Positions 14,898 to 22,155 of a DNA stretch of 22,164 nucleotides are shown here, one piece after another. The translations under genes were made by a program, and so were the position numbers. Positions within the stretch are counted from its first letter, which is position 1, and the number at the start of each line of letters is the position of its first letter. The notes below the pieces were generated by a model that ran no database searches, had not been told where the DNA came from, and saw only the letters and a list, made by a program, of their open reading frames with translations. Source of the stretch: Ga0077527 sp050250695 (lineage in GTDB: Bacteria; Pseudomonadota; Gammaproteobacteria; Burkholderiales; SG8-41); the NCBI GenBank assembly GCA_050250695.1, contig JBFWOE010000038.1, forward strand, positions 1-22,164, read 5' to 3'.

Positions 14898-15731
14898 TCA
14901 GAACACCGAGGAAGTGAATTCGTCCACGGCGCGCAGCATTTCCGGATCATCGGAAAGCGCTTCGGCAATTGCGCTGTGGCAGGCTGCTGCGGGCGCGATG
15001 CCGCGGGCGATCAGCTTGGCCGCGTGGACCAGCAGGCGGGTCGATGCACCTTCATCAAGGCCGTTGCCCTTGAGGTTGCGCGTCATGTGCGCCAGCCGCA
15101 CCAGCGCGGCTGCGGTGGTCGCATCGGCGCCGGCTTCGCTGCGGATGATTTTTTCCTCAAGTGCGGCATCCGGATACCGGAAATCGATCGCGACGAAGCG
15201 CTGGCGCGTGCTCTGTTTCAGTTCTTTCAGCACGCTCTGGTAGCCGGGGTTGTATGACATCGCCAGCAGGAATTCCGGCGGAGCCCGCAGCAGTTCGCCG
15301 CGCTTTTCCATGGGCAGGATGCGGCGGTCGTCGGCCAGCGGGTGGATGACGACGGTGGTGTCGCGGCGCGCTTCGACCACTTCGTCGAGATAACAGATGG
15401 CGCCCGCGCGCACCGCGTGCGCCAGCGGTCCGTCGATCCACACGGTTTCGTTGCCGGTGATCAGGTAGCGGCCGACGAGGTCGGCGGCGGTGAGGTCGTC
15501 GTGGCAGGACACGGTGACCAGCGGCCGCTTGAGTTTCCACGCCATGTGTTCAATGAAGCGGGTCTTGCCGCAACCGGTGGGGCCCTTCAGCAGCACCGGC
15601 AGGGCGCTGGAGCAGGCAGCTTCGAACAGCGCGATTTCGTCGCCGCAAGGCTCGTAGTAAGGCTCGGCGTCGATGATACGGGCTTCGGTCTGCAGCGACT
15701 TGCGGGCGAGCGGGGCAATTTTGGTGGGCAT
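14898..15731 (-). CDS. MoxR-type AAA+ ATPase, CbbQ/NorQ subfamily
   Basis: This 277-aa AAA+ protein works as a ring-shaped activase with its vWA partner. It has Walker A GPTGCGKT at residues 50-57, Walker B ICYLDEVVEA at 112-121 with D116 and E117, and sensor-1 N161 in SYNPGYQS. KQSTRQRF follows, with candidate arginine fingers. The opening DAEPYYEPCGDEIALFEAA and the stretch NLKGNGLDEGASTRLLVHAAKLI resemble CbbQ as I recall it from autotrophic bacteria, more than GvpN. Phylogeny would be needed to choose between CbbQ and NorQ. The ATG at 15731 follows only a weak GGAT. A possible -10 box lies at 15761-15766. Confidence 0.9.
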   Translation of the reverse strand: MPTKIAPLARKSLQTEARIIDAEPYYEPCGDEIALFEAACSSALPVLLKGPTGCGKTRFIEHMAWKLKRPLVTVSCHDDLTAADLVGRYLITGNETVWIDGPLAHAVRAGAICYLDEVVEARRDTTVVIHPLADDRRILPMEKRGELLRAPPEFLLAMSYNPGYQSVLKELKQSTRQRFVAIDFRYPDAALEEKIIRSEAGADATTAAALVRLAHMTRNLKGNGLDEGASTRLLVHAAKLIARGIAPAAACHSAIAEALSDDPEMLRAVDEFTSSVF

Positions 15732-15760
15732 GGGTCGATCCGTTAGGCGGATTACCGAAG

Positions 15761-15766
15761 AGTATA
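15761..15766 (-). promoter_or_regulatory. candidate -10 box for the CbbQ/CbbO-like operon
   Basis: The minus strand reads TATACT about 30 bases upstream of the ATPase start, inside GGGTATATACTC. No convincing -35 is present at 16-18 bases (the sequence there is close to TGTAAC), so an activator may be required. Confidence 0.35.
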
Positions 15767-15816
15767 TACCCGTCGTGCCGGCGTTACATTTTAACTATAT
15801 GTTTTTATTGATTATT

Positions 15817-16341
15817 TTAGTTTTTCGCCATGGCGGGCACTGGCCGGATCGCGAATTCCAGGGTCTGCAGGTCGCCGAATACATAGGTCGCAGGCGCACT
15901 GACGCCGGCAACGGTGCCGGGATCGATGCGCATTGTCTCGCCGCCCTTGATGTTGGTGATGCGTTCGATGACGGCCTTGTGTTCGTGGCCGTTGCAGACC
16001 AGGTCATAATCTCCCGTCAGCGCCATGGCCCTGGCGTAATGCGGGTAATGCACCATGAAGATCCTTCGTTCGGCCAGCACCAGGCTGCCGTCCTGACCGT
16101 AGTAATGCAGGCGGTTTTTCGGTTCCTGGGCCCACTTTGACAGGAAGTAGAGATCACCAGTGTTGTTGCCGTGGATCATGTGAATGGGAAGCCCCAGCCC
16201 GACGACGGCATGCAGTGTCGAGGGTGCGATCAGATCGCCGCAATGCAGTACGGCTTGCGCGCCCAGCGCCCTGGCTTCGGCAACTGCGGCAGCGAACGGC
16301 TCGCGATGATCGTGGCTGTCGGAAACGATGCAGATTTTCAG
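15817..16341 (-). CDS. YfcE/MJ0936-type metallophosphoesterase with a CTG start
   Basis: Read from CTG at 16341-16339, this 174-aa protein opens KICIVSDSHDHREPF. It has the calcineurin-like metal ligands D8 and H10, D36 in HCGDL, N59 in MIHGNN, and the later histidines in FMVHYPHYARAM and LVCNGHEHKAV. The C-terminus RIDPGTVAGVSAPATYVFGDLQTLEF fits the YfcE phosphodiesterase fold. An in-frame TGA lies two codons before the CTG, and no ATG, GTG or TTG occurs before the essential DSH motif. A strong GGAGG sits six bases upstream, so CTG is very probably the start. Beginning at the ATG at 16179 would delete half of the active site. It is a small cytosolic phosphodiesterase or phosphatase of unknown substrate, divergent from aprM. 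Confidence 0.85.
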   Translation of the reverse strand: MKICIVSDSHDHREPFAAAVAEARALGAQAVLHCGDLIAPSTLHAVVGLGLPIHMIHGNNTGDLYFLSKWAQEPKNRLHYYGQDGSLVLAERRIFMVHYPHYARAMALTGDYDLVCNGHEHKAVIERITNIKGGETMRIDPGTVAGVSAPATYVFGDLQTLEFAIRPVPAMAKN

Positions 16342-16414
16342 GGTTCACCTCCGGCGCAGATTCTACATTGTGCAGCCCAAAGTATTTTCTATGACGGCAT
16401 AACCTTTTTTTCGC

Positions 16415-16441
16415 TTGGGCCATACACCACCCGTTTAAAAT
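16415..16441 (+). promoter_or_regulatory. candidate promoter of the apr operon
   Basis: TAAAAT (16436-16441) lies 25 bases before the aprM ATG. TTGGGC (16415-16420) is a usable -35, but the spacer is only 15 bases, so the promoter is probably weak or needs an activator. Confidence 0.4.
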
Positions 16442-16466
16442 CACCGCACTCTAGAGGGGGATATTG

Positions 16467-17306
16467 ATGTTCACCAGCAATCCGTTTGCCGCACTCACGG
16501 CGTTCATTCCGCACGCGTTCATGCCGACCTTCGTGGTCGTGATGGTTCTCCTGGTTGTGGCAGGAACACTGTTCGATGTGATCCACAAGGGCAGCGCCCG
16601 GTATTTTTTCGATAACTGGCGCAAGTCGAACAGCAAGGCCAAGAAACCCGTCGGTGGCGGCGAGCTGGTGGCGATTGCAGTCAAGACCGGGGTAGTGGAT
16701 GTTCTGACCTCCGGTGAATTCTGCAATCCGCGCCGGCGGATCGCCCATCTGCTGACCATGTACGGGTTCATCCTCTACGTGGTCGCCACTGCCCTGATGG
16801 TGTTCTGTTACCCGACGGCCGCAACGCCGACACCTTCCATCGTGCCGATGCTGTGGTGGATCGGCGGCCTGATGGTCTGCGTGGGCGGATACTGGTTCTG
16901 GTTCTTCATCCGCGTCGATGTCGCCGCCGAGGGCAATTCGCCTTTCCGCGTGGTGCATGCGGACCTGTTCATCCTGTCGCTGCTGGCAAGCGTGACGCTG
17001 GGCCTGGTCTGGGCCTTCCTGCAGGCGAAGGGCGGGGTCGGAGCCAACGTGTTTTTCGGCCTCTACATCATCGCCACCACCGTGCTGTTCGGGTCGGTGC
17101 CGTGGTCGAAGTTCGCGCACATGTTCTTCAAACCAGCTGCGGCTTTCGAGAAACGGATGTCCGAGGCCAATGGCACTGTCCAGAATCTGCCGACGCTGAA
17201 CCGTGACGACCCCGAGCAACAGCAAAGGCATTCGATGGAGCTGTTGAAGGATGCCCCGATGGACATGGGGCTGGGCATCAAGCGCGAAGCGCCACGCCAT
17301 TATTAA
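16467..17306 (+). CDS. aprM: adenylylsulfate reductase membrane anchor AprM
   Basis: This 279-aa inner-membrane protein sits directly ahead of aprBA. AprM is taken to anchor AprBA and pass electrons from sulfite oxidation to the quinone pool, replacing the Qmo complex used by other sulfur bacteria. About five hydrophobic segments are visible, at roughly residues 18-38, 92-115, 125-148, 165-187 and 195-212. A basic loop follows the first (RYFFDNWRKSNSKAKK), and the tail from about 225 is soluble and charged. The ATG at 16467 follows GGGGG at six bases; a TTG just before it (16464) is less likely. The assignment rests on membrane topology plus position. No Qmo or Hdr-like subunit is in the window. 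Confidence 0.85.
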   Translation: MFTSNPFAALTAFIPHAFMPTFVVVMVLLVVAGTLFDVIHKGSARYFFDNWRKSNSKAKKPVGGGELVAIAVKTGVVDVLTSGEFCNPRRRIAHLLTMYGFILYVVATALMVFCYPTAATPTPSIVPMLWWIGGLMVCVGGYWFWFFIRVDVAAEGNSPFRVVHADLFILSLLASVTLGLVWAFLQAKGGVGANVFFGLYIIATTVLFGSVPWSKFAHMFFKPAAAFEKRMSEANGTVQNLPTLNRDDPEQQQRHSMELLKDAPMDMGLGIKREAPRHY

Positions 17307-17345
17307 AAAACACCGATTTAGCGGAATACATCAAGGAGCCTGAGA

Positions 17346-17825
17346 ATGCCTACCTTCGTCTACATGACAAGGTGTGACGGATGCGGACACTGCGTCGACA
17401 TCTGCCCGTCAGACATCATGCACATCGACAAGACATACCGGCGCGCCTACAACATCGAACCGAACATGTGCTGGGAGTGCTACTCCTGCGTCAAGGCCTG
17501 TCCGCAGCATGCGATCGATGTGCGCGGCTATGCCGACTTTGCGCCGCTGGGCCACAGCGTTCGCGTCGACCGCGACGAGCAGAAAGGCACGATCGCCTGG
17601 AAGATCAAGTTCCGCAACGGCACGGAAAAGAATTTCCTGTCGCCGATCACCACCAAACCCTGGGGAACGGCGATTCCCAAGCTTGCAGAGGTTCCCGCGC
17701 CCAGCAAGGAAATGCGCGACAGCGAGCTGCTTTACAACGAACCGAAGTGGATCCGCATGGATGACGGCGGGCTGCATACGCTCAAGTCGAATGGTCTGAA
17801 GATGAAGAAAGGCGTGTACTACTAA
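17346..17825 (+). CDS. aprB: adenylylsulfate reductase subunit beta
   Basis: This 159-aa iron-sulfur subunit carries electrons between AprA and the membrane. The first cluster ligands are C10, C13, C16 and C20 (CDGCGHCVDICP). The second set is C42, C45, C48 and C52 (CWECYSCVKACP), giving two [4Fe-4S] clusters. The C-terminal part (FAPLGHSVRVDRDEQKGTIAWKIKFRNG, then a long tail ending KMKKGVYY) matches the extension that wraps around AprA. The length is normal for the family. AAGGAG stands seven bases before the ATG. The stop shares one base with the aprA start (TAATG), so translation of the two subunits is coupled. Confidence 0.97.
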   Translation: MPTFVYMTRCDGCGHCVDICPSDIMHIDKTYRRAYNIEPNMCWECYSCVKACPQHAIDVRGYADFAPLGHSVRVDRDEQKGTIAWKIKFRNGTEKNFLSPITTKPWGTAIPKLAEVPAPSKEMRDSELLYNEPKWIRMDDGGLHTLKSNGLKMKKGVYY

Positions 17826-19693
17826 TGGCTTACGAAACGATCGTCGAAGAAGGCATCGATATTCTGGTCGTCGGTGCAGGCCTTGGCGGCACCGGTGCCG
17901 CATGGGAGGCCCGGTTCTGGGGGCAGGACAAGAAGATTGTCATTGCCGAGAAGGCCAATATCGACCGCTCCGGTGCGGTCGCCCAGGGCCTCTATGCCAT
18001 CAACTGCTACATGGGCACCCGCTGGGGCGAAAACAAGCCGGAGGACCATGTACGCTACGCCCGCATCGACCTGATGGGGATGGTGCGCGAAGACCTGCTG
18101 TTCGACATGGCGCGTCACGTGGATTCCACGGTGCACCAGTTCGAGGAGTGGGGCCTGCCGATCATGAAGGATCCGAAAACCGGGCGCTATCTGCGTGAGG
18201 GGCGCTGGCAGATCATGATCCACGGCGAGTCCTACAAGCCCATCGTCGCAGAGGCCGCCAAGAAATCCGCCGACAAGGTGTTCAACCGCATCTGCGTGAC
18301 CCACCTGCTGATGGACGATGCCAAGGAGAACCGGATCGCCGGTGCCGTCGGCTTCAACGTCCGCACCGGCAACTATCACGTCTTCAAGTCGAAGACCGTG
18401 ATCTGCGGTGCGGGCGGTGCCTCCAACATTTTCAAGCCGCGTTCAGTGGGCGAGGGCTCCGGCCGTACCTGGTATGCACCCTGGTCGTCCGCGTCGGCCT
18501 ACGGACTGATGATCAATGCCGGCGCCAAGATGACTCAGATGGAAAACCGCATCGTGCTGGCGCGGTTCAAGGACGGTTACGGCCCGGTCGGCGCCTACTT
18601 CCTGCACCTGAAGACCTATACGCAAAACAGCCTGGGCGAGGAGTACGAATCCAAGTGGTTTCCCGCGCTGCAGGAAATGGTCGGCAAGGAATATCTCGAT
18701 CCGGAAGCTTCGCACCTGACGCACCGCCCGATCCCGACCTGCCTGCGCAACCATTGCATCATCAGCGAAGTGAACGCTGGTCGCGGTCCCATACACATGG
18801 TGACCATGAAGGCTTTCCAGGACCCGCATCTGGAAGAGGTGGGCTGGGAGAACTTCCTCGGCATGACCGTCGGCCAGGCGGTGCTGTGGGCGGCCACCGA
18901 TGTCGATCCCAAGAACGAGAACCCGGAGCTGACGACGTCCGAACCCTACGTCATGGGCTCCCATGCGACCGGCTCGGGCGCCTGGTGTTCAGGGCCCGAG
19001 GATGTGTCCCCACCGGAGTATTTCTGGGGCTACAACCGCATGACGACGATCGAAGGCCTGTTCGGCGCCGGTGATGCCGTCGGCGGGACGCCGCACGCCT
19101 TCTCGTCCGGTTCGTTCACCGAAGGCCGTCTTGCCGCGAAGGCCGCCTGCAAATACATCGACGACGGCAAGGCTGAAGGCATCGTCGTATCCGACGAGCA
19201 GATCAACCGCCGCAAGCGCGAGATCTACAAGCCGCTGGAGCATTACCGGATCTACCGCAATGCGATCGTGGCAGGCGACGTCAACCCGCACTACATCAAT
19301 CCCAAGCAGGGTCTGGACCGCCTGCAGAAGCTGATGGACGAGTATTGCGGCGGCGTCACCGTCAACTACATGACCAACGAGAAGCTCCTGAACATCGGGC
19401 TGAAGAAGCTCAAGATCATGGAGGAAGACCTGCAGAACCTGGCCGCGAAGGACATACACGAACTGCTGCGCGCCTGGGAATTGATGCACCGCCACCGCGC
19501 CGCCGAGTGCGTCACGCAGCACACGCTGTTCCGCAAGGAGACCCGCTGGCCGGGTTACTACTACCGGGGCGACGCCATGAAGGTGGACGATGCGAACTGG
19601 CATGTGCTCACCGTTTCGCGCCGTGACCCGGAAACCGGTGAATACACCATGGAGAAGGCGCCTTGTTATCACCTCGTTGGTGAAAACGAGTAG
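17825..19693 (+). CDS. aprA: adenylylsulfate reductase subunit alpha
   Basis: This 622-aa FAD subunit interconverts APS and AMP plus sulfite. In this sulfur-oxidiser setting it would oxidise sulfite to APS. The N-terminal dinucleotide fold is ILVVGAGLGGTGAAWEA (GxGxxG at 17-22), followed by SGAVAQGLYAINCYMG. Further family landmarks are RWQIMIHGESYKPIVAEAAKK, HRPIPTCLRNHCIISEVNAGRGPIHM, WCSGPEDVSPPEYFWGYNRMTTIEGLFGAGDAVGG, and the FAD-contacting GGTPHAFSSGSF at 420-431. The ending ETRWPGYYYRGDAMKVDD is also typical. No frameshift or missing motif is seen. Apr works in the cytoplasm with AprB, here probably tethered by AprM. Subgroup (lineage I or II) would need a tree. Confidence 0.97.
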   Translation: MAYETIVEEGIDILVVGAGLGGTGAAWEARFWGQDKKIVIAEKANIDRSGAVAQGLYAINCYMGTRWGENKPEDHVRYARIDLMGMVREDLLFDMARHVDSTVHQFEEWGLPIMKDPKTGRYLREGRWQIMIHGESYKPIVAEAAKKSADKVFNRICVTHLLMDDAKENRIAGAVGFNVRTGNYHVFKSKTVICGAGGASNIFKPRSVGEGSGRTWYAPWSSASAYGLMINAGAKMTQMENRIVLARFKDGYGPVGAYFLHLKTYTQNSLGEEYESKWFPALQEMVGKEYLDPEASHLTHRPIPTCLRNHCIISEVNAGRGPIHMVTMKAFQDPHLEEVGWENFLGMTVGQAVLWAATDVDPKNENPELTTSEPYVMGSHATGSGAWCSGPEDVSPPEYFWGYNRMTTIEGLFGAGDAVGGTPHAFSSGSFTEGRLAAKAACKYIDDGKAEGIVVSDEQINRRKREIYKPLEHYRIYRNAIVAGDVNPHYINPKQGLDRLQKLMDEYCGGVTVNYMTNEKLLNIGLKKLKIMEEDLQNLAAKDIHELLRAWELMHRHRAAECVTQHTLFRKETRWPGYYYRGDAMKVDDANWHVLTVSRRDPETGEYTMEKAPCYHLVGENE

Positions 19694-19697
19694 TGTC

Positions 19698-20105
19698 ATG
19701 GCGAGCGTCATGAGTCCTGCGCAGCCGGTCTCTTCCGGTCAGCAGGAGTCCCGCGTCAACATCATCGAGAAAACCGATGAGGAGATCCTGGCCACGGCCA
19801 ATCTCCTCTGGCGCGACCTCGTCAAGGCCTCGAATGAGGGCAAATACGGGGAGTTCGCCAAGAACTTTTCCAGTTCCCTGGCGCGTGCCATAGATCAGGT
19901 CGTTGCAGGCCACCAGTTCGCCAACAGTGAACTGGCGAGGAGCCTGTCCGAGGATATCGACACGCTAGGCATCATCCGCCGGGGCGAACATGTGACTGTC
20001 CTCTACCGGCAGCGCAGCACCAAAAAGCCGGGCGAGTGGCTGGGCAGGCTGGTTCTCGGCTATGAGGATGGAAAAGTCAGGATTTTCGGCGCATCCATTT
20101 TCTGA
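19698..20105 (+). CDS. conserved-looking hypothetical protein in the apr operon
   Basis: This 135-aa soluble protein begins four bases after the aprA stop. It has an unstructured start (MASVMSPAQPVSSGQQ), then helices (ILATANLLWRDLVKASNEGKYGEFAKNFSSSLARAIDQVV), then beta-rich sequence (HVTVLYRQRSTKKPGEWLGRLVLGYEDGKVRIFGASIF). This helix-then-sheet order would suit an NTF2/SnoaL-like cone fold, but that is only a guess. There are no cysteines, so it is unlikely to carry iron-sulfur clusters. The ATG at 19698 is used; a second in-frame ATG at 19710 is also possible, and neither has a strong Shine-Dalgarno. Tight spacing argues for co-expression with aprMBA and an accessory role. Confidence 0.72.
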   Translation: MASVMSPAQPVSSGQQESRVNIIEKTDEEILATANLLWRDLVKASNEGKYGEFAKNFSSSLARAIDQVVAGHQFANSELARSLSEDIDTLGIIRRGEHVTVLYRQRSTKKPGEWLGRLVLGYEDGKVRIFGASIF

Positions 20106-20124
20106 GCGTTGCTTCGGAACCGAC

Positions 20125-20634
20125 ATGAGTGAAACCATCCAGGACGGGAAGTTTGTCGAAGTCACTTACAAGGTGACCGACAGGAAATCGGGCCATGTCC
20201 TCACCCAGGTCGAGTTCCCGTTGGGTTATGTCCACGGACACAATGAAATCCTCGCGCCTTCCGTCCATATGGCGCTGGCGGGCAAGTCCCCCGGCGATGT
20301 CATTGAAGTGCCCATCGACGGCAACCAGATCTTCGGTCCCAGGGACGAATCACTGGTTTTTTCCGATCACATCGAGAACGTTCCCGAGGAGTACCGGCAG
20401 GTCGGGACCTCCATCCCCATGGAGAACGACAGGGGGCAGACCCGCAGCTTTCTGGTGACGCATCTGGATGACGAGAGGCTGACGGTAGACGGCAATAACC
20501 CGCTGTGCGGCAGGGAGGTCGTTTTCAGGCTCGAGATATTGACGGTACGCGACGCCACGGATGACGAAACCCGGGCGGGCGGGGCAGTCATCGCGGGCGC
20601 GGATATTGATCCGTCACTGATGAGACCTGTTTGA
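20125..20634 (+). CDS. SlyD-like FKBP-type peptidyl-prolyl isomerase
   Basis: This 169-aa protein would catalyse proline cis-trans isomerisation and act as a folding chaperone. It aligns by eye with E. coli SlyD: FPLGYVHGHNEILAPSVHMALAGKSPGDVIEVPI, then a segment where SlyD carries its chaperone (IF) insert (DESLVFSDHIENVPEEYRQVGTSIPM), then the closing VDGNNPLCGREVVFRLEILTVRDATDDE. The histidine- and cysteine-rich nickel-binding tail of SlyD is missing; the C-terminus is GADIDPSLMRPV instead. The start ATG at 20125 has CGGAA upstream and lies 19 bases after the preceding gene. Its place in the apr operon suggests help with folding or assembly of Apr subunits. Confidence 0.87.
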   Translation: MSETIQDGKFVEVTYKVTDRKSGHVLTQVEFPLGYVHGHNEILAPSVHMALAGKSPGDVIEVPIDGNQIFGPRDESLVFSDHIENVPEEYRQVGTSIPMENDRGQTRSFLVTHLDDERLTVDGNNPLCGREVVFRLEILTVRDATDDETRAGGAVIAGADIDPSLMRPV

Positions 20635-20709
20635 GCGGCAGTGTAGAATGACAGCGGACAACTTCCGGCTTTGTTACTGGAAATCCTGATTTCACGAAAA
20701 AGGTGACTT

Positions 20710-20871
20710 ATGAGCGAGCAAAAACCCTCCAACACCCCGGTTCCTGACGGCCACACGCCTTTTTACACAACGCGTCAGATGGCGCCCAACGCGAAGGGGT
20801 TTGTCGGTTTCGAAACCGTCTGGAAGCCGCTGCAGAAGGAAGTCGAGTACAAGACGCCGAAAAAACCCTAG
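20710..20871 (+). CDS. 53-aa protein of unknown function at the end of the apr operon
   Basis: ATG at 20710 follows AAAGGTGA at good spacing, and the frame ends at TAG 20869-20871. The product starts MSEQKPSNTPVPDGHTP and ends EVEYKTPKKP. It is hydrophilic, rich in proline, lysine and aromatic residues (FYTT, GFVGFETVW), and has no cysteine, signal peptide or membrane segment. The ribosome-binding site, position between the FKBP gene and a strong terminator, and non-repetitive composition support a real gene. No homology is recognised. It could be a small partner or stabiliser of the sulfite-oxidising complex, but this is inference from position only. Confidence 0.65.
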   Translation: MSEQKPSNTPVPDGHTPFYTTRQMAPNAKGFVGFETVWKPLQKEVEYKTPKKP

Positions 20872-20885
20872 GCATCATGCTGCGG

Positions 20886-20909
20886 CCCGGGCAAGCCGGA
20901 TCGCCCGGG
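20886..20909. repeat. GC-rich hairpin after the 53-aa gene
   Basis: CCCGGGC (20886-20892) and GCCCGGG (20903-20909) form a perfect 7-bp stem with a 10-base loop and no T run. It could protect the 3' end of the apr message or act ahead of the main terminator. Confidence 0.4.
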
Positions 20910-20940
20910 GCGCCTGTGTGCGAAGTTTCTACCGGCAATA

Positions 20941-20968
20941 AAAAAAGCCGCCCGCGGGCGGCTTTTTT
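20941..20968. terminator. bidirectional intrinsic terminator between the apr operon and sat
   Basis: Six A residues, the perfect 16-base palindrome GCCGCCCGCGGGCGGC and six T residues make a fully symmetric element. It would terminate the plus-strand apr operon and the minus-strand sat gene, which ends 14 bases away. Confidence 0.92.
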
Positions 20969-20982
20969 CATGGGACGGATGT

Positions 20983-22155
20983 TCATCCAAGCGTGGCGTA
21001 ATAGGCGCGCAACACCTCGAGCACCTCGGGGCGGCTGAACTCCGACGGAACCGGGTGGCCTTCCGACAGCCATTTGCGCAACTGCGTGCCCGATACCTGC
21101 AGCTGGTCTTTTTCGTCGTGGGGGCAGGTGCGTCCCGAGGCCATGCCGGCGCAGCGGTAACACCAGAAGGTCAGTCCCAGCTTGATCGGCTGAGTCTCAA
21201 GCGCGCCGCGCGGGATCACGTCGAAGATCGCGTGTGCATCGAACGGCCCGTAATAGCTGCCGACCCCGGCATGATCTCGCCCCACGATGAGGTGTGAACA
21301 GCCGTAGTTCTGGCGGAAAACGGCGTGGAGCAGGGCTTCACGGGGGCCGGCGTAACGCATGTCCAGCGGGTAGCCCGACTGCACCACGGTTTTCTGCACG
21401 AAATAGTTCTCGATCAGCACCGAGATGGCCTCGGTGCGCACCTCGGCCGGTATATCCCCCGGTTTCAGGTTGCCGAGCAGCGAATGCACCAGCACGCCGT
21501 CGCAGACTTCAATGGCGACCTTGGCCAGGTATTCGTGGGAGCGGTGCATCGGATTGCGCGTCTGGAATGCGGCCACCGTGGCCCATCCGTTGGCGTCGAA
21601 TACGGCGCGGGTCTGGGCGGGCGTCATGTACAGTCCGCCGTATTTTTCGGGAAATCCTCCCTGCGACAGTACCCGGACCGGTCCTGAAAGGTTGACGTCA
21701 GCTTGGTCCATCACCATTTTGACGCCCGGATGCGCGATGTCCGTGGTTTTGAACACGGATTGGCACTCATGGGCCTTGTCGATGACGTATTTTTCAGTGA
21801 TGGTCATCGTTGCGAGTATTTCGCCGCTGTCCCTGTCGGTCAGCGCGACGTCATCGCCGGTTTTGAGGCTGTCGGCAACCGGCCGGGCGGCGGAGAGCGT
21901 GATCGGGATCGGCCAGAAAATGCCCGAAGCCAGGGTGTAATGGTCGCAAACGCTGCGCCAGTCGGCGTGGCCCATGAATCCGTCCAGCGGCGTGAAGCCG
22001 CCGATGCCCAGCATCAGCAGATCGCCTTTTTCGCGGGAACTGACCGGAATTTTCGGCAGTCCAGCCGCACGTGACAACTCGGCTCCAAGGGTGGGGCCGG
22101 AGAGCAGCAAGGGTTTCAAGCCCCCCCCGCCATGGGGTTTTACCAGTTTGGACAC
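20983..22155 (-). CDS. sat: sulfate adenylyltransferase (ATP sulfurylase), homo-oligomeric type
   Basis: This 390-aa enzyme interconverts ATP plus sulfate and APS plus pyrophosphate. Beside aprMBA it most likely runs toward ATP, gaining energy by substrate-level phosphorylation. The active-site signature QTRNPMHRSH spans 198-207 (Q198, R200, N201, H204, H207), and GRDHAG lies at 292-297. A zinc-binding group, C332-x2-C335 with C344 and H346 (CYRCAGMASGRTCPH), marks the dissimilatory Sat type. There is no fused APS kinase domain. The start is GTG at 22155, giving SKLVKPHGGG as expected for the family. An in-frame TAA lies two codons further upstream, and no Shine-Dalgarno is visible before the window ends. 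A run of C residues near 22120-22127 encodes part of the N-terminal glycines. Confidence 0.96.
   Translation of the reverse strand: MSKLVKPHGGGGLKPLLLSGPTLGAELSRAAGLPKIPVSSREKGDLLMLGIGGFTPLDGFMGHADWRSVCDHYTLASGIFWPIPITLSAARPVADSLKTGDDVALTDRDSGEILATMTITEKYVIDKAHECQSVFKTTDIAHPGVKMVMDQADVNLSGPVRVLSQGGFPEKYGGLYMTPAQTRAVFDANGWATVAAFQTRNPMHRSHEYLAKVAIEVCDGVLVHSLLGNLKPGDIPAEVRTEAISVLIENYFVQKTVVQSGYPLDMRYAGPREALLHAVFRQNYGCSHLIVGRDHAGVGSYYGPFDAHAIFDVIPRGALETQPIKLGLTFWCYRCAGMASGRTCPHDEKDQLQVSGTQLRKWLSEGHPVPSEFSRPEVLEVLRAYYATLG

Noticed and set aside
16154..16444. A minus-strand frame beginning MILNGWCMAQ ahead of the metallophosphoesterase.
   Set aside because: It is Arg-rich and in a different frame from the DSHD-containing protein. 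The phosphoesterase read from CTG explains the region.
20643..20648. TAGAAT as a separate promoter for the 53-aa gene.
   Set aside because: No usable -35 box is found at 16-18 bases and no proper extended -10 is present; the gene is better read as part of the apr operon.
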